This document shows positions 17,246-25,421 of a DNA stretch of 64,000 nt, piece by piece (positions within the stretch are counted from its first letter, which is position 1; each line of letters opens with the position of its first letter). The notes below the pieces were generated by a model. The model searched no databases and was not told the origin of the DNA. It saw only the letters and a list, made by a program, of their open reading frames with translations. The DNA comes from Nitriliruptoraceae bacterium (GTDB taxonomy: Bacteria > Actinomycetota > Nitriliruptoria > Nitriliruptorales > Nitriliruptoraceae). A program made the position numbers and the translations under genes. The DNA lies in NCBI GenBank assembly GCA_003561535.1, contig PWWI01000184.1, positions 1 through 64,000 of the forward strand. The letters run 5' to 3'.

Positions 17246-17785
17246 TCAGTCGGCCTGCTGCGAGCGCCAGACAGCCTGGGCCCGCGACTCCAGCCGCAGC
17301 CACGGGTACACCGGACCGCACACCACCGGGATGAGGAACAACGGGCTGATCGGCGGCACGCCGAAGGTCACCGCCAGCACGGCCCCGACCAGCACCGCGA
17401 GCACCAGCGTCGTCAGCAGGGGCGCTCGGGCCGACCACCGCAGGACCAGACCCGGGCCGCCATCGCGGGTCATGGTCGCGGCACGGACCTCGATGTAGCG
17501 CTCGATCAGACGCGCCGAGGTGGAACGCTGGTCGCCGGTGGCGCCCTCGCCTGCCGCTGCCCCACCGGCGGCTGTTGCCGATGGCTCGACGTCCTGTCGG
17601 GACGGATGGGCGGGGCCGATGTCGCCCTCCGGCGACGCCGGTCCGAGCAGGTCTGAGAGGTCGTCCGGGATGTCGTCGGGGGTCAGGTCGGAGAGGTCAT
17701 CGGGCACCCCGCCGGGCGAACCGCCGCTCGACGGCTCATCGGGTCCGTCGTCGCCACGATCATCGTTCCAGGGGTCCTTCGGCAC
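17246..17785 (-). CDS. Small membrane protein with acidic N-terminus
   Basis: A 179-residue protein of no recognised family. Residues 1-75 are Asp/Pro/Gly-rich with repeated P-D-D-L-S-D-L units and are probably disordered. Residues about 117-160 hold two hydrophobic helices (PLLTTLVLAVLVGAVLAVTF and SPLFLIPVVCGPVYPWL), followed by a short charged tail. It begins with GTG after GGAG. It is convergent with the methyltransferase and divergent from the MFS transporter. Function unknown; an envelope location is likely. Confidence 0.65.
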   Translation of the reverse strand: MPKDPWNDDRGDDGPDEPSSGGSPGGVPDDLSDLTPDDIPDDLSDLLGPASPEGDIGPAHPSRQDVEPSATAAGGAAAGEGATGDQRSTSARLIERYIEVRAATMTRDGGPGLVLRWSARAPLLTTLVLAVLVGAVLAVTFGVPPISPLFLIPVVCGPVYPWLRLESRAQAVWRSQQAD

Positions 17786-18096
17786 CTCGGCTCCAACACG
17801 TGGGCAGCGCCTTCGGGGACCTTCCAGGGTACGCGACCCGCCTGCCGCCGGTCATGGTCGGAATGCGGTACGAGCGGCCGGGTCCACGACCTCGACGCCC
17901 GGCAGCGCAGCGGGGGCAGGGCGCCCCGCAACCATGCCGCGACCCCGCGGCAACCTGGCGCACGGCCGTCGTTCCACACGACACCACGCGGCCGGGTTAC
18001 GGTGCACTGACCCGCGCCCGGGACGGCCCACCACCTCGATGGCCCGGGCGGTTCCCACCCTCCCAGGGAGCGCGGTACCGGCAGCAGGGAGCGAGC
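17786..18096. other. Divergent intergenic region
   Basis: This 311-base gap lies between the leftward small membrane protein and the rightward MFS gene. It should contain both promoters. A TACGGT hexamer at 17998-18003 could be a -10 element, but no -35 at normal spacing is seen. Nothing else is evident. Confidence 0.35.
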
Positions 18097-19383
18097 ATGG
18101 CCGACACGCAGTCAGCGACCACGCAGGAGGAATCGTTCTCCTTCGCCCAGATCTGGTGGATCGGCACGGGCTTCCTCGGCGTGATGCTGACCTTCAGCGC
18201 CTACAACGCCTTCGTCCCGATCATGTACTCGGAGTTCATCGACAGCCGGGCGTTGATCGGGCTCTTGATGAGCACCGACAACCTCATCGGGCTGCTGCTG
18301 ATCCCGGTGGTCGGCGCCTGGTCGGACCGGATGAACCACCGCCTCGGTCGGCGGCTGCCGTTCATCGTGGTCGCGGTCCCCGTCGCGGCCCTGACCTTCT
18401 TCGCGATCCCCTACGCGGCGGTGGCGCTGTGGACGCTGATCATCGTGGAGATCCTCTTCACGATCGCGATGCACACCTACCGCGGGCCCGTGATCAGCCT
18501 GATGCCGGACCACACCCCGCCGGAGAAGCGCTCCACGGGCAACGGCATCATCAACGTCATGGGCGGCATCGGCACCCTGGCGACCTTCGCCGGGCTCAGC
18601 CTGCTCTACGACATCGATCCGCGGCTGACCTTCGGCATCGGCGCCGCGGTGCTGGTGCTCACGGGCTACCTCGTCTACCGCAAGGCCGACCGGCACCCGC
18701 CGTACGTCGACAACGTCGATGACCGGCGTCCAGCGCCGCTGGCCGATGCCGTCGGGGGCTTCAAGATCCTGCTCCAGCGCCCCAACCGCGGCCAGTTCTA
18801 CCTCCTGGCGGCGATGTTCGCCTACTACATCGGGTTCGCCGGGCTCGACGCGATGTTCCCGCTCTACGGCGTGAACGTGCTCGGCCTGACCCCGGGGCGC
18901 GCCGCGTTCATCCTCACCGCGTTCGCCGGCGCGTTCCTGGTCGCCGCGTTCTTCGCCGGGCTGATCGGCACCAAGCTCGGCAAGATCCCGACGATGCTCA
19001 TCGGGCTCGGCTCGATCCCCGTGCTGTTCGTGCTCGCGGCCCCGATCCGCGACGTGAACCTGCTGATGGGGGTGTTCGTCATCGGCGGGCTCGCCTGGGC
19101 GCTGGTCAACGTGCAGGCGATGCCGCTGATCGCCGACCTGGGTGGCCGCAACCGCATCGGGTTCTACATCGGGATGTACTACCTGTTCACCATGGTCGGG
19201 CAGATGCTCGGCTCCCCGGTGATCGGCACGGTGATGGACGTGTTCGGCGACGGCGCGATGTTCTACGGCGCTGCCGGGGCCTACGCGCTGGGGTTCGTGC
19301 TGCTGCGTCGAGGGCAGGCACTGCTCCCCGCCAGCCCCGAGGAACTCGCTCGGCGCGAGGTGGAACTCGGCCGGGAGGCGTGA
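18097..19383 (+). CDS. Major facilitator superfamily transporter (SLC45-like)
   Basis: A 428-residue integral membrane protein with about 12 helices. The loop between helices 2 and 3 reads GAWSDRMNHRLGRRLPFI, the family's conserved SDR-x-GRR motif, and resembles sugar-cation symporters of the GPH/SLC45 kind. Later blocks include YYIGFAGLDAMFPLYGV and FYIGMYYLFTMVGQMLGSP. The ATG follows GGGAG. The solute is unknown; sugars are usual for the group. It is followed at 100 bases by a beta-lactamase-like hydrolase on the same strand. Confidence 0.88.
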   Translation: MADTQSATTQEESFSFAQIWWIGTGFLGVMLTFSAYNAFVPIMYSEFIDSRALIGLLMSTDNLIGLLLIPVVGAWSDRMNHRLGRRLPFIVVAVPVAALTFFAIPYAAVALWTLIIVEILFTIAMHTYRGPVISLMPDHTPPEKRSTGNGIINVMGGIGTLATFAGLSLLYDIDPRLTFGIGAAVLVLTGYLVYRKADRHPPYVDNVDDRRPAPLADAVGGFKILLQRPNRGQFYLLAAMFAYYIGFAGLDAMFPLYGVNVLGLTPGRAAFILTAFAGAFLVAAFFAGLIGTKLGKIPTMLIGLGSIPVLFVLAAPIRDVNLLMGVFVIGGLAWALVNVQAMPLIADLGGRNRIGFYIGMYYLFTMVGQMLGSPVIGTVMDVFGDGAMFYGAAGAYALGFVLLRRGQALLPASPEELARREVELGREA

Positions 19384-19483
19384 CCGGCGCGGCGGTCGCA
19401 TGGCGCACCGGTCGGATGGAGCAGCGGTCGCATAGCGCAGCGGTCGCCGGTCAGACCGGCCCGAGGTGCCGGGGAGGGGTGCT

Positions 19484-20845
19484 ATGAACGGGGGACGCAA
19501 GTGGCTGCTGGGCGTGACGGTCGTGCTGGCGCTGCTGGGCGGTGCGATCGCCTGGTACCTCGGTCCCATCGCCCCGATCGCGACCGGCTACGCCGCCAAG
19601 GTCGCCTGCAGCGGGGTGTTCGTCGGCGAACGGGACCTCGATGACGTGACCGGCGACCTGCCCGACAACCCGCTGGTGCCCTTCCTGCGGCTCTCGGTCG
19701 ACGAGGAGGAGGCCACGCTGCGCGCGACGCTGCTCGGGCTGTGGCCCACCACCGCCTACCACGGTGACGGCACCGGTTGCACCCTGGCGGACGAGCGGCC
19801 CGCGCTGGCGAGCCTGCCGGCGCTCAGCCACGCCGAACCCGGTGCACCCTGGCCCGTCGGCGAGGGCCCCGCGGTCGATCCGCCACCCGGGTCCGACCTC
19901 GAGGCCATCGAGGCAGCGATCGCGACGGCGTTCACCGAGGACGACGCCGAGGGGCGACGGCGCAACACCCGCGCGGTGGTCGTGGTCCGCGACGGCCAGC
20001 TGATCGCCGAGCGGTACGGGGACGGCTTCGACGCCGACACCCCGCTGCTCGGGTGGTCGATGGCGAAGTCCGTCGCCAACACCCTCGCCGGCCACGCCGT
20101 CGGGGAGGGTGCCCTCGCGCTCGACGAGCCGGTGGTGCGGCCCGGCTGGGAGGCCGACGACCGCGGCGCGATCACGCTCGAGCACCTGCTCACGATGACC
20201 AGCGGGCTGCAGTTCGAGGAGCTCTACGACCCGGATACCGATGCGACCCAGATGCTGTTCCGCCCCGGTGACGCCGGCGCCTTCGGAGCCGCCAAACCCC
20301 TGCTCCACCCGCCGGGCCAGGTCTGGTCCTACTCCTCCGGCACGACCAACATCCTCTGCGACGTGGTGCAGGAGGCCACCGGGTCGGGAGCGGAACTGGC
20401 CCACGAGGTCGTGTTCACGCCGCTCGGCATGACCAGTGCGGTGCTGGAGCCGGACCAGACCGGCGGCCTGGTGTGCTCGTCGTTCCTGTACGCCACGGCC
20501 CGGGACTGGGCGCGCTTCGGTCAGCTCTACCTCGACGACGGGGTGTGGGACGGTGAACGGCTGCTCCCCGAGGGCTGGGTGGCAGCGTCCACGACCCCGG
20601 TGCCCAGCGCGATCGAGACCCCCTATGGCTACCAGTGGTGGTTGAACGAGGGGCCCGACGGGCAGCTGCGGATGCCGAGCGTCCCCGCCGGCGCGTACTG
20701 GGCGTCGGGCAACGAGGGGCAGCAGGTGGTCGTGGTGCCCTCCGAGGAGCTGGTCGTCGTCCGGCTCGGCTTCAGCGGCGCGTTCTCCGGGGTGGAGTGG
20801 GGGCTGGAGCCGATGCTCGCCGGCATCGTCGCCGCGCTCGGATGA
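19484..20845 (+). CDS. Membrane-anchored beta-lactamase-fold serine hydrolase
   Basis: A 453-residue class C beta-lactamase/penicillin-binding family protein. An N-terminal hydrophobic helix (residues 7-30) anchors or exports it. The catalytic SxxK is Ser192-Met-Ala-Lys195 in GWSMAKSVANT, and the second motif is Tyr283-Ser-Ser in WSYSSGTTN. The C-terminal region has GYQWWLNE and WASGNEGQQVVVVPSEELVVVRLG. These proteins act as esterases, D-Ala peptidases or beta-lactam hydrolases outside the membrane; the substrate is not predictable. The ATG with GGGGAGGGG just upstream is preferred over an earlier GTG. Confidence 0.9.
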   Translation: MNGGRKWLLGVTVVLALLGGAIAWYLGPIAPIATGYAAKVACSGVFVGERDLDDVTGDLPDNPLVPFLRLSVDEEEATLRATLLGLWPTTAYHGDGTGCTLADERPALASLPALSHAEPGAPWPVGEGPAVDPPPGSDLEAIEAAIATAFTEDDAEGRRRNTRAVVVVRDGQLIAERYGDGFDADTPLLGWSMAKSVANTLAGHAVGEGALALDEPVVRPGWEADDRGAITLEHLLTMTSGLQFEELYDPDTDATQMLFRPGDAGAFGAAKPLLHPPGQVWSYSSGTTNILCDVVQEATGSGAELAHEVVFTPLGMTSAVLEPDQTGGLVCSSFLYATARDWARFGQLYLDDGVWDGERLLPEGWVAASTTPVPSAIETPYGYQWWLNEGPDGQLRMPSVPAGAYWASGNEGQQVVVVPSEELVVVRLGFSGAFSGVEWGLEPMLAGIVAALG

Positions 20846-20861
20846 TCGCGCGGCGCTGCCG

Positions 20862-22013
20862 TCAGCCGCCGGGTGACGGCGGCGGTGGGGGCGGGGTCGG
20901 CGGCTGCGGCCGGTCGTCCGGGGGCGGGCTGGGTGGCGCCGGAGGCGCACTCGCCGGGGGCGCGCTCGGCGGGGGCGCGCTCGGCGGGGGCTGCGGTGTC
21001 CCCTGCGGCGTCGGACCGAGCGGCTGGGTCTGGTCCCACTGGCTGGCGGGCGGAGCCGAGCCCTCCAACTGCTGGGTCGGTGCCTGGCTCTGGTCCCACG
21101 CGCCGGCAGCCGCCGCCGTGCCGACCGGGGTGCCGGCCGCCGCGGCAGCGGCCTCAGGATCCTTGCCACGGCCACGCAGGACGACGAGCAGCAGCACGAG
21201 CGCCAGCAGCAGCAGCGCACCACCGATGATGGCGGCGAGGAGCAGCCCGGACAGCGCCATGCCGCCCTCGTCCTCGATGTCGATGACGGCGACGGGGGCC
21301 TCCTCCTCGGACTCCTCGGCCGGCTCCTCCACCTCGTCGGTGGGCTCCTCTTCCACCTCGTCGACCGGCTCCTCGGGCTCCTCGGCCGGTTCCTCCACCT
21401 CGTCGTCAACAGCGGCCGGTGGGCTGGCACCCGAGAGGTCCATGACCACCTCGAGGTCGTCGGCGCCGTAGGGGTCCCAGACCACCACGTTCCCACCCTC
21501 GCCGATCCCACCGGTCATGGACACCTGCGAGCCGGCGTGGTCGATGCGGACCTCACCGCTGATGAAGTCGAGACCGAACTCGTCGAGGGGGAACTCCTCG
21601 CCGAAGTCCTCGGTGACGTCGGTGTCGGGGGTGAGAGCGAGGGTCCAGGTGGCGCCGTCGTCGCTGGTGAACGAGGAGTTCGGGAACAGGTCGTCGACCA
21701 GGCGGTCGAAGGCCTCGCCGTCGCGCGCCTCGAACACCGCGGTGACCCGCTGGTTCTCCGGATCGGAGCTGTCGGCTTCGGCGGACACCAGGGTGACCCC
21801 GTCGATATCCGAGCCGAGGTCGCCCTCGATCTCGTCCTCGAGGAAGGACTCGGCGGGCCCGAAGAGCTGCGCGGCCTCCGCGTCGTAGGAGATCTCGAAG
21901 GCCAGCGTCGCGGAGGTGTCGTCCGCGATCGCCACGTCGTAGTTGGTGCGGATCTCGCAAGCGGCGACCACGAGTGCGGCGGCGGCGAGCAGCAGGACGG
22001 TCGAGCGGCGCAT
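20862..22013 (-). CDS. LppM-like lipoprotein with C-terminal membrane helix and proline-rich tail
   Basis: A 383-residue envelope protein. The signal peptide ends in a lipobox (LVVAAC, Cys20). The domain from Cys20 to about 200 (TNYDVAIADDTSATLAFEIS, then LDEFGLDFISGEVRIDHAG) resembles mycobacterial LppM, a beta-barrel domain proposed to bind phosphoinositol lipids. Residues about 205-245 are an acidic Glu/Pro/Val repeat, then a membrane helix (LSGLLLAAIIGGALLLLALV) and a Pro/Gln/Ala-rich tail of some 90 residues that would face the cytoplasm if the N-terminus is outside. The frame is open far upstream, but the ATG with GAGGGGGAG is the real start. It converges with the serine hydrolase gene. 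Confidence 0.82.
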   Translation of the reverse strand: MRRSTVLLLAAAALVVAACEIRTNYDVAIADDTSATLAFEISYDAEAAQLFGPAESFLEDEIEGDLGSDIDGVTLVSAEADSSDPENQRVTAVFEARDGEAFDRLVDDLFPNSSFTSDDGATWTLALTPDTDVTEDFGEEFPLDEFGLDFISGEVRIDHAGSQVSMTGGIGEGGNVVVWDPYGADDLEVVMDLSGASPPAAVDDEVEEPAEEPEEPVDEVEEEPTDEVEEPAEESEEEAPVAVIDIEDEGGMALSGLLLAAIIGGALLLLALVLLLVVLRGRGKDPEAAAAAAGTPVGTAAAAGAWDQSQAPTQQLEGSAPPASQWDQTQPLGPTPQGTPQPPPSAPPPSAPPASAPPAPPSPPPDDRPQPPTPPPPPPSPGG

Positions 22014-22205
22014 GGTCTCCCCCTCACCTTCGGTGGCCAGGCCTGACCACGGCGTGCCCTCACGCTGACCGTAGCCTCCCCCGCACCTCGGCAACAGGCT
22101 CGACCCCCTACCGCGGCCGTAGGGCCTACGGTGGCGACCGGGAGCGGGCAGCGGAAGCCGGGAGCCGGGAGCCGGGACCGGGGCGGGCACGGGAGAGGTG
22201 GAGCG

Positions 22206-23891
22206 ATGATCGAAGAGCTGACCACGGTCAGCGGCGGCGATCTGCCGACCGGGCTGATGCTCATGGGGTTCGCCGGCGGGCTGGCCCTGTTCCTCCACGG
22301 CATGAACGGGGTGACCTCCGGGCTGAGGGGGCTGGCGGGGACCTCGCTGAGCACCGTGCTCGGCCGCGTGTCCGGCAACCGCTTCACCGGGGTGGCCACG
22401 GGCATGCTGGTGACCGCGACGATCCAGTCGTCGACCGTGACGATGGTGCTGGTGATCGGCTTCCTGTCCGCCGGGCTGCTGACGCTGGTGCAGTCGGTCG
22501 GGGTGATCATCGGCGCCAACGTCGGCACCACGATCACCGCGCAGATCATCGCCTTCGACGTCGTCCGCTACTCCCTGGCGATGATCGCCGGCGGCGTCCT
22601 GGCGGAGTTCGTCGGCCGACGGGAACAGGTCCGCCAGCTCGGGACCGCCGTCGCCGGGCTCGGGATCCTGTTCCTCGGCATGGGGGTCATGCAGGGCGCG
22701 ATGGCACCGCTGCAGGACTACGAGCCCTTCCTCGCGCTGATGTCGGTCGAGCGCGGCCCGCTGCCCGGGGTGCTGATCGGCGCCGGCTTCACGGCGCTCA
22801 TCCAGTCCTCGTCGGCGACCATCGGCATCATCATCGTCATGGCCAGCCAGGGCCTGGTGCCGCTGGAGACCGGGATCGCGATCGCGCTCGGGGCCTCGCT
22901 GGGCACCGCCGTGACCACGATGCTCGCCACGATCGGCCGCCCACCGGTGGCGCTCAGGGCAGGGCTCGTGCACGTGCTGTTCAACGTCATCGGGGTCACG
23001 ATCATGCTGCTGCTGATCGACCCGATCGCGCAGCTGGCCACCACCATCTCCCCGAGCGCCGAGCAGCTGAGCGGCCAGCAACGCCTCTCCGCCGAAGCAC
23101 CCCGACAGATCGCGAACGCCTACACGATCGCCAAGACCGGCATGCTGCTGCTGTTCCTGCCCTTCACCCACCAGCTGGCGGCGCTGGTCGAGCGGCTCGT
23201 CCCCCCCCGCCCCTCGGAGATCGGGGCCGAGCCGAAGTACCTCGACGAAGGGGTGCTCAACGCCCCGAGCATCGCCCTCGACCTCGCCCGCAAGGAGGTC
23301 GGCCGGCTCGGACAACGCGTCCTGGACCAGGTCGAGCGGGTGATGCCCACCGTCCTCACGGGCAGCACCACGGAGTTGACCGCGCTCGCCGACGCGGATG
23401 ACGACATCGACCACCTCCACACCGCGATCCTCGCCTACCTGCGGCGGATCGACGACGACCCCCTGACCGAGGACCAGGGCGACGAACTCCTCGCGCTGAT
23501 GGAGGTCACCAGCTCCCTCGAACTGGTCGGCGACATCGTCAAGCACGAGTTCGTCCGGATCGGGCTGCGGCGGATCGAGGAGGGGGTCCCGGTCAGCGAC
23601 GAATCGATGAAGGTGGTCGGCGACTTCCACGCCAAGATGGTCTCCCTGCTCCGCGATGCCCTGAACGCCTTCGCTGAGGAGGACCCGGCGCTGGCCCGGT
23701 CGGTCCTGGACGCCAAGCCCGTGGTCAACGAGCTGCTGTCGGCCGCGGCGCAGCACCACGCCACCCGGATCACCGCCGACGCACCCCAGCGGGTGGCGGC
23801 CTACTCCCGGGGACAGGAGACCATCGAGCACCTCCGGCGGCTCTACACCTTCGCCAAGCGCATCGCCCGGACGGTGCCCGACGCCGAGTAG
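22206..23891 (+). CDS. Na/Pi cotransporter family protein with PhoU-like domain
   Basis: A 561-residue protein of the NptA/PNaS family. Two inverted membrane repeats each carry the QSS signature (TATIQSSTVTMV and TALIQSSSATIGI), followed by GANVGTTITAQI and GASLGTAVTTML, which shape the sodium and phosphate sites. Residues from about 345 on form a PhoU-like helical domain (HTAILAYLRRI and ELVGDIVKHEFVRIG). It probably imports or exports phosphate coupled to sodium, with the PhoU-like part giving regulation. The ATG follows GGAGAGGTGG. A hairpin lies downstream at 23953-23973. Confidence 0.93.
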   Translation: MIEELTTVSGGDLPTGLMLMGFAGGLALFLHGMNGVTSGLRGLAGTSLSTVLGRVSGNRFTGVATGMLVTATIQSSTVTMVLVIGFLSAGLLTLVQSVGVIIGANVGTTITAQIIAFDVVRYSLAMIAGGVLAEFVGRREQVRQLGTAVAGLGILFLGMGVMQGAMAPLQDYEPFLALMSVERGPLPGVLIGAGFTALIQSSSATIGIIIVMASQGLVPLETGIAIALGASLGTAVTTMLATIGRPPVALRAGLVHVLFNVIGVTIMLLLIDPIAQLATTISPSAEQLSGQQRLSAEAPRQIANAYTIAKTGMLLLFLPFTHQLAALVERLVPPRPSEIGAEPKYLDEGVLNAPSIALDLARKEVGRLGQRVLDQVERVMPTVLTGSTTELTALADADDDIDHLHTAILAYLRRIDDDPLTEDQGDELLALMEVTSSLELVGDIVKHEFVRIGLRRIEEGVPVSDESMKVVGDFHAKMVSLLRDALNAFAEEDPALARSVLDAKPVVNELLSAAAQHHATRITADAPQRVAAYSRGQETIEHLRRLYTFAKRIARTVPDAE

Positions 23892-23952
23892 CGAGGTGGC
23901 ACCGGGCCGGCGCGCGCACGCGGCGGTCCCGCCGGGGCCGGCACTCGGACAC

Positions 23953-23973
23953 GCCGGTCCCGCCGGGGCCGGC
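23953..23973. terminator. Hairpin terminator between convergent genes
   Basis: GCCGGTCCC-GCC-GGGGCCGGC forms a 9-bp stem with one G-U pair. An incomplete second copy of the same sequence lies about 35 bases upstream. It separates the Na/Pi transporter from the convergent small lipoprotein. Confidence 0.5.
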
Positions 23974-23980
23974 ACACCTC

Positions 23981-24298
23981 TCAGCTCCTCGCGCTGCGGG
24001 CGCCGCAGGAGCCACCACCGACGATGAAGCCGAGACCGAGCACGAAGCCGAGGTCGTACCAGGCACCGTTGTTGTGCACCTCGTAGATCCCGACAGCATC
24101 GCTGAACAGGGAGACGACGAAGGTCACCGGCCCGATCACCCCGTGCCACAGCCCGAGCCAGAAGCCGGCGAGGGTGCCGTCCTCGGCGGCGACCTGGGCG
24201 GTCGGGTTCGCGCCTGCGGTACAGGCGGCCAGGACCACGACCAGCACGAGCAGGGCCAGCAGACTGGCCCGCGACCCACGAGGATCTCGCCGTGCCAT
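23981..24298 (-). CDS. Small lipoprotein/membrane protein
   Basis: A 105-residue protein. The ATG follows GGGAGGAGA. The signal peptide is RASLLALLVLVVVLAACT with the lipobox LAAC, so the mature protein is lipid-anchored. The rest contains FWLGLWHGVIGPVTFVVSLF and WYDLGFVLGLGFIVGG, two further hydrophobic stretches. Proteins with this pattern (a short segment after the lipobox, then W-H-G-x-I-x-P and W-Y-D-x-G-F) are common unnamed proteins in actinobacteria and other bacteria. Function unknown. Confidence 0.75.
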   Translation of the reverse strand: MARRDPRGSRASLLALLVLVVVLAACTAGANPTAQVAAEDGTLAGFWLGLWHGVIGPVTFVVSLFSDAVGIYEVHNNGAWYDLGFVLGLGFIVGGGSCGARSARS

Positions 24299-24392
24299 CT
24301 GGGTCTCCTCCCGCTGCCCGGCCCCGCTCCCCCACAGCCTCGCACGTCGACGACCCCACGGCACTGGCGGTGCGCTGTGGCAGACTCCCGCG

Positions 24393-25421
24393 ATGGGCAC
24401 CCTCATCGTCGCCATCCTCGTCGTCCTGATCGGTTCCGGTATGTGCTCCGGGACCGAGACCGCGCTGCTCTCGGTCCCCGAGGTCCGGGCGCGGCAGCTG
24501 GCCGAAGAGGGGGGGCGCGCGGCCAAGGCGCTGCACGGCATCAAGCAGCGGATCGCCCGGCCCATCTCCGCGATCGTCGTGCTCAACAACATCTTCAACA
24601 TCGTGGGCAGCATCGCGGTCGGCACGATCGCCGTGTCGGTGTTCGGCGAGCGCTGGGTCGGCGTGGTGTCCGGTGTCCTGACCTTCCTGGTGATCCTGTT
24701 CGCGGAGATCATGCCCAAGACCCTCGGCGAGCGGTACGCCGAGCGGGTGTCGGTCGCGGTCGCGCTGCCCGTGCGGTGGCTCACGACGCTGCTGACCCCG
24801 CTCGTGGTGGTGTTCGAGGTCCTGATGCGTCCCTTGACCAAGGGCGAGCGGTCCCCGTCGATCAGCGAGGCGGAGATCCGCATCCTCGCCCGCATCGGTC
24901 GGTCCGAGGGGATGATCGAGGACGACGAGATGGAGATGATCCAGCGGGGGTTCCAGCTCAACGACCGCACCGCCCGCGACCTGATGACGCCACGGACCGC
25001 CCTGACCTGGCTGGACGCCGACCGATCCCTGGCCGACGCCCGGGAGGAGATCCTCGCCTCGCCCCACACCCGCATCGTGGTGGCCCCGGGTGACCTCGAC
25101 CAGGCCGAGGGGGTCGCCCACAAGCAGGACCTGATGGCCGCGCTCCTCGACGGTGCCGACACGAAGGTGGGCGACCACGTCCGCCCGGTGGCTGCGGTCC
25201 CGTGGATCGCCAGGGCCGACGACCTGTTGCAGCAGTTCCTCGAGCAGCGCGACCACCTGGCGCTGGTGATCGACGAGTACGGGGGCCTGATCGGCGTGGT
25301 CACCCTGGAGGACGTCATCGAGGTCCTGACCGGCCCCATCGTCGACGAGACGGACCACCGCCCCGACCTCCGTGACTACGCCCGCAGCCGGGGCCGCAGC
25401 CGACTCATGCGCCGGCAGTGA
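24393..25421 (+). CDS. CNNM/CorC-type hemolysin-family protein (DUF21 plus CBS pair)
   Basis: A 342-residue membrane protein. Residues 1-150 form the DUF21 transmembrane domain (MCSGTETALLSVPEVRARQL, NNIFNIVGSIAVG, FAEIMPKTLGERYAE). A CBS pair follows from about 195 to 320 (ARDLMTPRTALTWL, HLALVIDEYGGLIGVVTLED, VIEVLTGPIVDE). Members export divalent cations such as magnesium or cobalt, or tune ion homeostasis by nucleotide binding. The C-terminal CorC_HlyC domain is missing. The last 17 bases overlap the convergent GH32 gene. Confidence 0.9.
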   Translation: MGTLIVAILVVLIGSGMCSGTETALLSVPEVRARQLAEEGGRAAKALHGIKQRIARPISAIVVLNNIFNIVGSIAVGTIAVSVFGERWVGVVSGVLTFLVILFAEIMPKTLGERYAERVSVAVALPVRWLTTLLTPLVVVFEVLMRPLTKGERSPSISEAEIRILARIGRSEGMIEDDEMEMIQRGFQLNDRTARDLMTPRTALTWLDADRSLADAREEILASPHTRIVVAPGDLDQAEGVAHKQDLMAALLDGADTKVGDHVRPVAAVPWIARADDLLQQFLEQRDHLALVIDEYGGLIGVVTLEDVIEVLTGPIVDETDHRPDLRDYARSRGRSRLMRRQ